Positions 53,622 to 59,949 of a DNA stretch of 64,000 bases are shown in pieces. Every line of letters starts with the position of its first letter. The first letter of the stretch is position 1. The position numbers and the translations under genes are program-made. The stretch is taken from contig CAXSBZ010000015.1 in assembly GCA_964236465.1 (NCBI GenBank), positions 8,687 to 72,686 of the forward strand, in the 5' to 3' direction. The notes beneath the pieces are model-generated. The model did not search any database and had not been told where the DNA came from. It was given only the letters and a program-made list of their open reading frames with translations. This DNA is from Mucilaginibacter_A sp964236465. GTDB taxonomy: Bacteria > Bacteroidota > Bacteroidia > Sphingobacteriales > Sphingobacteriaceae.

Positions 53622-53635
53622 GTACTTCTTTTATC
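53622..53635 (-). repeat. 14-bp motif variant after pepT
   Basis: GTACTTCTTTTATC followed by AACTAAAATTT (AT-rich flank), 6 nt after the pepT stop. Confidence 0.7.
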
Positions 53636-53672
53636 AACTAAAATTTAGTATTCCTTCGAGATAAAATTTATA

Positions 53673-53851
53673 AATGATGCCGGACGGGAAGCAAAAATGT
53701 TTGCCAAACTATCTACCAGCCAGCCAATTGGCCGCATGGGCGAACCGGAAGAAGTGGACGCTTTGGCTTTGTATTATGCTCGGATGAGGCAGGTTTTGTG
53801 ATCGGCTGCGATTATCATTTGGATGGCGGTTTTATAAAACTAAATAACTAA
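53673..53851 (+). pseudogene. C-terminal remnant of an SDR-family dehydrogenase
   Basis: Translation gives REAKMFAKLSTSQPIGRMGE and PEEVDALALYYA, then after a shift of frame DEAGFVIGCDYHLDGGFIKL and a stop. This is the C-terminal third of an SDR with its usual IGRMGEPEE and DGG signatures. The N-terminal two thirds are missing and a frameshift occurs near 53780. Such SDRs often sit next to FAH-family hydrolases in L-fucose or rhamnose catabolism, and an FAH gene follows. Confidence 0.85.
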
Positions 53852-53859
53852 AAAACTTT

Positions 53860-53885
53860 AATAAAAGAAGCATACTGTTTTTATC
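53860..53885. repeat. Fused head-to-head pair of the two motif forms
   Basis: AATAAAAGAAGCAT (53860-53873) and ATACTGTTTTTATC (53872-53885) overlap by AT, making one palindrome-like unit that joins a GAAGC-form and an ACAGT-form copy. The AT-rich flank lies outside on the right (AACCTAAAATTA). It is 17 nt upstream of the FAH-family gene. Confidence 0.85.
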
Positions 53886-53902
53886 AACCTAAAATTATAA
53901 CC

Positions 53903-54754
53903 ATGAAACTAATACGATACGGTGATGCCGGAAAAGAGAAAATTGGTGTCATTATCGACGGCGTTCGTTACGATACTTCTGCTTATGGCGGCGATTACAA
54001 CGAGCGGTTTTTTGAGGATAACGGCCTGGCAAGATTAGAAGAATTTGTAAAAGCCAATCAAGGAAAGCTAATTGAAGTGCCTGATAGTGAGCGGCTTGGT
54101 TCGCCTATCGCACGGCCTTCCAAAATCGTTTGTATTGGGTTAAATTATGCCAAACATGCACAGGAAACCGGTGCCAAAATCCCGGAAGAACCGATTTTGT
54201 TCCTGAAATCTACCACGGCTTTGGTTGGCCCGGATGATGCTATTGTCATCCCAAAAAATTCTGTCAAGACGGATTGGGAAGTGGAACTGGCTTTGGTGAT
54301 CGGCAAAAAAGCCAGTTATGTGGACGAAGCGGATGCAATGGATTACGTGGCTGGATATTGCCTGCACAACGATGTTTCTGAACGCGAATTTCAGCTGGAG
54401 CGCGGCGGCACCTGGGACAAAGGCAAAGGCTGCGATACATTTGCGCCGCTTGGCCCGTTTCTGGCCACTGCCGATGAAATTGAAGACGTGCACAACCTGC
54501 GTTTATGGCTGAAACTGAACGGCCAGATGTTGCAGGACGGCAATACAGATGATTTGATTTTCGGCATCCCAAAACTGGTTTCGTACATCAGCCAATTTAT
54601 GACGCTGCTTCCTGGTGATATAATTTCCACCGGAACACCTGCCGGCGTTGGTTTGGGTTTTAACCCGCCCATATATTTAAAACCCGGCGACGTGATGGAG
54701 CTTGGCATTGACGGCTTGGGAAACTCGCGGCAGAGGGTAAAAGCGTATGCTTAA
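53903..54754 (+). CDS. Fumarylacetoacetate hydrolase-family enzyme
   Basis: 283 residues. Metal-binding FAH core: IVCIGLNYAKHAQETG, ILFLKSTTALVGP, DWEVELALVIGKKA and the GTPAGVGLGF loop near the C-terminus. Relatives include 2,4-diketo-3-deoxy-L-fuconate hydrolase and ureidoglycolate lyase-like enzymes; context (an SDR remnant upstream) hints at an L-fucose-type sugar-acid pathway that has been lost in part. Specificity is not shown by sequence. Confidence 0.88.
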   Translation: MKLIRYGDAGKEKIGVIIDGVRYDTSAYGGDYNERFFEDNGLARLEEFVKANQGKLIEVPDSERLGSPIARPSKIVCIGLNYAKHAQETGAKIPEEPILFLKSTTALVGPDDAIVIPKNSVKTDWEVELALVIGKKASYVDEADAMDYVAGYCLHNDVSEREFQLERGGTWDKGKGCDTFAPLGPFLATADEIEDVHNLRLWLKLNGQMLQDGNTDDLIFGIPKLVSYISQFMTLLPGDIISTGTPAGVGLGFNPPIYLKPGDVMELGIDGLGNSRQRVKAYA

Positions 54755-55038
54755 AATTATGTGCACCAGCATTTCCGGGTTTTTGATTCGGTAAGAGATA
54801 GTTGGATTGATAGCTCGATGCCAGAAACACGGTGTGATTTTTTTACTAAAAGATATGGAACCAACCTTGAAAAAGAACGGTTTTGATGAATATATAATCG
54901 TCTAATTCGATCAAGCTGAAGCAGAAAATAAGTTTCAGCTAAAAAATGCCGATAAAAACAGTATCATTAATGGTTTCGGTTTGATGCTGTTTTTATCGGC
55001 ATAAAATTCAAACCTGATTTTATGTAACTTTATACGCA
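54755..55038. other. 284-bp intergenic region with a stable motif hairpin
   Basis: First half: short open stretch (VHQHFRVFDSVRDSWIDSSM in frame from 54761) with no recognised homology; it may be a gene remnant. Second half: GATAAAAACAGTAT (54951-54964) and ATGCTGTTTTTATC (54984-54997) form, with their GCC/GGC neighbours, an inverted repeat of about 19-bp arms at 54948-55000. Confidence 0.65.
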
Positions 55039-55839
55039 ATGAACAAGAGCATTGAATTAATTAAGCAATTTAAAGATTTGGGATTATCAAAGAGTTTCGA
55101 TTTTGATAAATTCAATCATTTTGCAATCATTCATCACTCTGCTACCATTGAAGGTTCAACGCTTACAGAAGTTGAAACGCAGCTTTTATTAGATGAAAAC
55201 CTCACTCCGAAAGGCAAACCGCTGGATCATAGTTTGATGGTGAGCGATCATTATAATGCATTAAAATTTATGCTTGAACCGGCAAATCTTTCTCAAAAAG
55301 TTTCGCCGCAATTTATTCAGGAAATTAATGCACAGGTTTTGAAAAGAACCGGACAAATAATTAATACTGTTTTAGGAACTGTTGATGCTTCAAAAGGCGA
55401 ACTGCGCAGAAGCAATGTTTCTGTGGGCAATAGTTATCCGGTAAATTATGATAAAGTTGAGCGTTTGCTAATCAGTTTATCTGCAAAAATAAACGAAGGT
55501 CTGGATACTTTGACAGATGATCTGGAACGCCTGGACCTTTCTTTTGATGCACATTTTGACCTGGTTACTTTGCACCCTTTTTATGATGGTAGCGGCAGGA
55601 CTTCGCGCTTGTTCATGAATTATTTGCAGCAAAAAAGCAATTTGCCCTTGGGTTTGGTTTTTAAGGAGGACAAGAACGAGTATTTTGAAGCTTTGATTGC
55701 AACCTGGCAACAGGAAAACATACAGCTGTTTCGAGATTTTATGCACAATCAATATCAAAAACTGTTGGCGCAGGAAATTGAAAAGTTTAGAAATATCCAG
55801 AAGCCCCTAAAAGGCAAAACTTTCTCTTTGATTTTTTGA
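55039..55839 (+). CDS. Fic-domain protein with N-terminal inhibitory motif
   Basis: 266 residues. The Fic core motif is HPFYDGSGRTSR at about residue 179 (usual form HPFxxGNGR; here Asn is Ser). An autoinhibitory (S/T)xxxE(G/N) motif is present as SATIEG at residues 34-39, a class II arrangement. The expected activity is transfer of AMP from ATP to a protein hydroxyl. TAACTTTA seven nt before the ATG could be a degenerate -7 box. No antitoxin or partner gene adjoins. Confidence 0.88.
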   Translation: MNKSIELIKQFKDLGLSKSFDFDKFNHFAIIHHSATIEGSTLTEVETQLLLDENLTPKGKPLDHSLMVSDHYNALKFMLEPANLSQKVSPQFIQEINAQVLKRTGQIINTVLGTVDASKGELRRSNVSVGNSYPVNYDKVERLLISLSAKINEGLDTLTDDLERLDLSFDAHFDLVTLHPFYDGSGRTSRLFMNYLQQKSNLPLGLVFKEDKNEYFEALIATWQQENIQLFRDFMHNQYQKLLAQEIEKFRNIQKPLKGKTFSLIF

Positions 55840-55872
55840 TACGGAAACATGCTTTTCCACTGATTTTTGTCC

Positions 55873-55886
55873 TATAAAAGAAGTAA
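55873..55886 (+). repeat. 14-bp motif, degenerate
   Basis: TATAAAAGAAGTAA; two to three bases off the consensus, kept because of its intergenic place. Confidence 0.4.
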
Positions 55887-56084
55887 GGTTTTCTGGTGCT
55901 AATTTTATCGATACAACCCAATTTTCTGCCGATACCGGTTGTGTGTATTCATTAAAAACCAGCTACTTTTTAATGAATTAACAAAAAACTTCACATCACT
56001 GTAAATGACGCTATTATGCTAAAATAAATTCAAACCAAAAGCAGAAAAAAATATTGTAGATTGGTTGCTTTATTCCTATTTAAA

Positions 56085-57206
56085 ATGAAAAACATTTACC
56101 CTACCAAAGTTCTGTCAATTATCTCCGGAGCCTTTTTGATATTGGCGTTCACCGCATCCTGCAAAAAAGAAAAAACGACCACGCCAACCGTTGCCACGCC
56201 TACAAAACTGGGTTTGTATGAGTTTGGTGCCGATGCCACTTTAAATTACAGGCAGATACAAATCAATGTTTCTAAAGTTGGTACACAAACGGTTTCCTAC
56301 GGGATGGTTTTTGATACCGGTTCGGGCGGCATGGTGCTGGATGCGCAAAATATTGTACCGGCCGCTATGATTACCACTTCGGGCTTCATTTTTACAGGAG
56401 ACTCTGTTGTTGTAAATGGCATCACCATCACCAGTCAAAAATCTTCGGTTACATATGGCAGCAACACCAATGGAGCTACCGTTTATGGTAATTTGGCTTA
56501 TGCACCTGTTACAATCGGCGATATAAACGGAAGTATTGTGGTCAAAAGATTACCTTTTTTCTTGTACTACAAAGCGGTAGATGTAAGTGGGACCGCAGCC
56601 ACAGCGCATGATTTTGATGTGATGGGTGTGGCACCAATTTATGACATCACGTTTAATAACGGCGTTTTTATAACTAGCCCGTTCAGTTATTTTGATCCGG
56701 GAACCGGCTTAACCAGAGGGTTTAAAATGGCCGCTTTAGGCACTTCTAATTTTTCAAGCAATGGCTATTCTACTTTTGTGCCGGGCGTGGTTACATTAGG
56801 TTTAACAGCTGCCGATCTTTCTTCCTCATCCGGTTTTGTGCAGCATCAGTTGGTAAATTATCCGGGAGCAGGTTATTATCCAATTATTTCATCTACAGTA
56901 ACTTACAACACTAAAACACTTACAACTTATGCCCTGTTTGATTCCGGCACGGCACCTTACAGTTATATTGAAGATAGTACGGCACCAACAACCGCCGCAC
57001 TTTTGCCGACAGGTAGCACGATAAAAGCAGCTACTGGTTCTGGCTTCACTTATGCTTATACAACTACCGGTACAGATTATTTGACTTACTTAGAAAACCC
57101 AAAAACATCGGGAAATGATTTTTCCATTTTTGGGTTGAATTATTTTTTGAACAATGAATACATGCTGGACCTGACCAACTATAAATTAGGTTTGAAAAAT
57201 AATTAA
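56085..57206 (+). CDS. Lipoprotein with pepsin-like aspartic peptidase motifs
   Basis: 373 residues. Lipobox Cys 26 in FTASCKK. Two D(T/S)G(S/T) motifs occur about 210 residues apart: VFDTGSGGMVL (Asp 77) and ALFDSGTAPYSYI (Asp 286). Two-lobed pepsin-family enzymes have the same arrangement, with a hydrophobic residue, then DTG, in each lobe. No prosegment is visible. If active, it would be an outer-membrane-anchored aspartic protease. Bacterial pepsin homologues are known but uncommon. ATG 56085 begins the signal peptide; a longer frame to 56061 is possible. Confidence 0.75.
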   Translation: MKNIYPTKVLSIISGAFLILAFTASCKKEKTTTPTVATPTKLGLYEFGADATLNYRQIQINVSKVGTQTVSYGMVFDTGSGGMVLDAQNIVPAAMITTSGFIFTGDSVVVNGITITSQKSSVTYGSNTNGATVYGNLAYAPVTIGDINGSIVVKRLPFFLYYKAVDVSGTAATAHDFDVMGVAPIYDITFNNGVFITSPFSYFDPGTGLTRGFKMAALGTSNFSSNGYSTFVPGVVTLGLTAADLSSSSGFVQHQLVNYPGAGYYPIISSTVTYNTKTLTTYALFDSGTAPYSYIEDSTAPTTAALLPTGSTIKAATGSGFTYAYTTTGTDYLTYLENPKTSGNDFSIFGLNYFLNNEYMLDLTNYKLGLKNN

Positions 57207-57244
57207 GTTTTGGGTTGATCAGCAAAATTAGGTTTAAAATTAAA

Positions 57245-57275
57245 AAAGCTGCCTTTTTCGGGGCAGCTTCTTTTG
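57245..57275 (+). terminator. Rho-independent terminator of the pepsin-like gene
   Basis: AAAGCTGCC-loop-GGGCAGCTTCTTTT: an 8-bp stem of AAGCTGCC and GGCAGCTT followed by T residues, 39 nt after the stop codon. Confidence 0.85.
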
Positions 57276-57285
57276 ATTTGATGCA

Positions 57286-57299
57286 ATGCTTCTTTTATC
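57286..57299 (-). repeat. 14-bp motif, exact GAAGC form
   Basis: ATGCTTCTTTTATC followed by GCCTAAAAAATG, between the terminator and the 3' end of gapN. Confidence 0.85.
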
Positions 57300-57301
57300 G
57301 C

Positions 57302-58927
57302 CTAAAAAATGAATTTGGTGCTCAAAAAGTTGGATTCATTATCATTTACAATTTCATTGATCAGCGTTTTATTATCATCGTTTAGCTTCGTGGCCACCAA
57401 TGATCGGATCGAAAATGCTCGCAACGCATCCACCACAGAAAGTGTTCCTTCGGCACTGTCTTTTCGCCCGGTAAAAGGGAAAATATCCGGCCCGCGTTGG
57501 CATTGGCAATTGATGTTTACGCGGCTGACCAAGTTCACAAACGGATCGATCAGCGAGGCAATTTCTTCTGCATTTTCACTAAAAATACTGACCTGCTGGC
57601 CGTGCGGCGAGTTGATCTGGTAATCAATCGCTTCTTCAATTTCCTGAAAAGGAATCACCGGGATCACCGGCCCGAACTGCTCTTCGCGATACAGTTTCAT
57701 TTTTTCATTCACCGGATAAACAACTGCCGGATACACAAAAGAAGCCAGCGTTTCGCCGCCATTTTCATTGATGATTTTGGCACCGTTGGCTATCGCATCA
57801 TCCAAACAAGCTTTTAAATAAGCTGGCTTTCCGGGCTCGGGCAGCGGTGTCAGGTTTACACCTTGCTCCCAAGGCATCCCAAATTTCAGTTTACTGATGG
57901 CTTCAGAAAATTCCTTTAAAAATTCATCTGCCACATCCTGGTGCACCAAAATGATTTTTAAAGCTGTACAACGCTGTCCGTTAAAAGAAAGAGAACCTGT
58001 AACACATTCACTTACAGTAAGTTTGATATTGGCATTTTTGGTAATGATGGCCGCGTTTTTCGCATCCAAACCCAAAACTGCACGCAAACGGTTGATCTTC
58101 GGATGGTCTTTTTTAAGTTGGTTGGCCACTTTGCTGGAACCGATCAGCGTTAAAACATTGATCTTGCCGGATTGCATCAGTGGCGGAACAATGTCTGCGC
58201 CGCGGCCATAAATCGTGTTCACTACGCCTTTCGGGAAACATTCCTGATAAGCTTTTAGCAGCGGATAATGCAGCAAACTACCGTGTTTCGGCGTTTTGAA
58301 AAGCAGCGTATTGCCCATGATCAAGGCCGGGATCAGCGTGGTAAAAGTTTCGTTCAGCGGATAATTAAACGGGCCCATGCACAAAACCACGCCCAATGAC
58401 GAGCGGCGAACCTGCGCCACAATCCCTTGCTCGATCTCAAAACGCGATGATTGCCGGTCAATATCTTTCAACGCATCAATCGTGGCGTGTATATATTCCA
58501 CCGTACGGTCAAATTCCTTTACAGATTCTGCATAAGGTTTGCCAATTTCCCACATAATCAGCTTCACCACCAAATCCTTTTGCTGCAGCATTTTATAGGT
58601 AAACTGTTCCACACGCTGGATGCGACTGGCCACACTCATGGTTGGCCATTCGCCGCGCCCGTTATCGTAAGCTGCCATCGCTGCATCCAAAGCTTCCATC
58701 GCTTCCTTGGTGCCGCAAACCGGGAACGCGCCGATCACTTTCCGCTTCAAACCCTCCGGCGTACGCACACAAACCGGCGAAGAAACTTCACTCAATTCGC
58801 CATCCCAGGTTTTCATTTCTCCGTTGGATAAATATTCCCGCTGGATGATTTGCTCTGGCAAGTTGTACTCCGGCGGAATCTGGCTTTCCTCTACAAAAAT
58901 ATTTTCGAGCTGATTTTTGAAATCCAT
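57302..58927 (-). CDS. gapN: NADP-dependent non-phosphorylating glyceraldehyde-3-phosphate dehydrogenase
   Basis: 541 residues, ALDH superfamily. Catalytic Cys in SFNGQRCTALK, the Glu-like loop VLGLDAKNAA, cofactor region MGPFNYPLNETF and EQFGPVIPVIPF. The long N-terminus (LENIFVEESQIPPEYN) and INCQCQRGPDIFPFTGRKDSAEGTLS, split here between conserved pieces, fit GapN-type ALDHs. Oxidises glyceraldehyde-3-phosphate to 3-phosphoglycerate and makes NADPH. Start at ATG 58927; an upstream extension to 58972 lacks conserved text. Confidence 0.85.
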   Translation of the reverse strand: MDFKNQLENIFVEESQIPPEYNLPEQIIQREYLSNGEMKTWDGELSEVSSPVCVRTPEGLKRKVIGAFPVCGTKEAMEALDAAMAAYDNGRGEWPTMSVASRIQRVEQFTYKMLQQKDLVVKLIMWEIGKPYAESVKEFDRTVEYIHATIDALKDIDRQSSRFEIEQGIVAQVRRSSLGVVLCMGPFNYPLNETFTTLIPALIMGNTLLFKTPKHGSLLHYPLLKAYQECFPKGVVNTIYGRGADIVPPLMQSGKINVLTLIGSSKVANQLKKDHPKINRLRAVLGLDAKNAAIITKNANIKLTVSECVTGSLSFNGQRCTALKIILVHQDVADEFLKEFSEAISKLKFGMPWEQGVNLTPLPEPGKPAYLKACLDDAIANGAKIINENGGETLASFVYPAVVYPVNEKMKLYREEQFGPVIPVIPFQEIEEAIDYQINSPHGQQVSIFSENAEEIASLIDPFVNLVSRVNINCQCQRGPDIFPFTGRKDSAEGTLSVVDALRAFSIRSLVATKLNDDNKTLINEIVNDNESNFLSTKFIF

Positions 58928-58953
58928 TTTTTTGATCAGTTTAAGATTAAGTG

Positions 58954-58997
58954 ATACTTCTTTTATCAGCATAAAATTTACCTGGTAAAAGAAGCAT
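58954..58997. repeat. Compact inverted pair of 14-bp motifs upstream of gapN
   Basis: ATACTTCTTTTATC (58954-58967) and GGTAAAAGAAGCAT (58984-58997), 30 nt apart, with the shared AT-rich centre CATAAAATTTACC. Same geometry as the 26.9 kb pair. Confidence 0.82.
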
Positions 58998-59109
58998 TAT
59001 TTTTTAATAAAATGTTTAGAGATTATTGGCTTAAAATTGAATTGATCCGCTTTGTTTCTAAAAACTACAATCGGAACGGATTATTAAACCAAAATAATAA
59101 TGGAGAAGA

Positions 59110-59394
59110 TTAAAGCAATTTTACTAAAGCGACAACCAGTCCGGTGATAGCGATTCCTGTTGCAACCAACCATTTGATAATATCTACTTTTGCTTCGGCA
59201 ATCTCTTTTCTTAAAATTACAGTATCATTTTGAAGAATAGCAATATCACTTTTCGTTGCTAAAATTTTTTCCTTTTCGATAAATTTTTGATCAACTGTCT
59301 CTTCAATTCTGGATACATATTCCTTTGCTTTTTCCTTGTCCGGAATAAATTCTAAAGTAAGTTTATACAAGCGAAGTGATTGTGAAGCCGTCAT
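59110..59394 (-). CDS. Small coiled-coil protein with a C-terminal membrane helix
   Basis: 94 residues: a charged coiled coil (about 15-70, DKEKAKEYVSRIEETVDQKF and ILRKEIAEAKVDIIKW) followed by a single hydrophobic helix at the end (WLVATGIAITGLVVALV), so a tail-anchored topology. Resembles the DUF1640/CCDC90 class in shape. Function unknown. Confidence 0.7.
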   Translation of the reverse strand: MTASQSLRLYKLTLEFIPDKEKAKEYVSRIEETVDQKFIEKEKILATKSDIAILQNDTVILRKEIAEAKVDIIKWLVATGIAITGLVVALVKLL

Positions 59395-59449
59395 AATTTA
59401 AAACACTATTTATACAAACTTAACAAAAATTCGATTTATCTTTCGTTTT

Positions 59450-59935
59450 ATGACGATCATTCAATACCAGCCTGCCCATTTTAATTTTTTAAGCAGATGG
59501 ATTACCAGCCCGGAGCTTCTTTTTCAGTTTGCGGGAACAACATTTTCTTATCCGATTACAGAAAACCAGTTGCTTAATTACCAAAACGAAAACCCGGAAC
59601 GCAATTTTTACATTGGTTTAAATACTGATAATAAAGCGGTTGCTTTTGGCGAGATCATCCCGCAGAAAAACAACATTCCGCGTTTAGGAAGGTTGCTGAT
59701 CGGCAATCCTGCCGAACGCGGAAAAGGTTTCGGTACTTCTTTTATCCGCCTTTTATTAGCAGAATGTCAGGCTTTGTTTCAAACAAAAACGGTCGAATTA
59801 TTTGTGCTAGAGGATAATCTTCCGGCAATTAAATGCTACCAAAAAATCGGCTTTCAGTTTTTGCCCGGCCAAACCTGGGAAATGAGTCATCAGCAACAAA
59901 TTTTTGTGTTGCTAAAAATGGCTTACAATCTTTAA
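59450..59935 (+). CDS. GNAT-family N-acetyltransferase
   Basis: 161 residues. The acetyl-CoA binding loop is RLLIGNPAERGKGFGTSFIRLL (in two parts of the fold: GNPAERGKGFG with the R/Q-x-x-G-x-G/A motif) and the C-terminal ELFVLEDNLPAIKCYQKIGF is typical. The substrate is unknown. TATCTTTC just before the ATG is one base off the -7 consensus. A motif variant (59733-59746) encodes GTSFI. The AddB-like gene starts 14 nt after its stop. Confidence 0.9.
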   Translation: MTIIQYQPAHFNFLSRWITSPELLFQFAGTTFSYPITENQLLNYQNENPERNFYIGLNTDNKAVAFGEIIPQKNNIPRLGRLLIGNPAERGKGFGTSFIRLLLAECQALFQTKTVELFVLEDNLPAIKCYQKIGFQFLPGQTWEMSHQQQIFVLLKMAYNL

Positions 59936-59949
59936 TTTTATCCATCCAA

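Noticed and set aside
54761..54890. Short open stretch after the FAH-family gene as a gene
   Set aside because: No start with a plausible leader and no family similarity; recorded only as part of the intergenic region.
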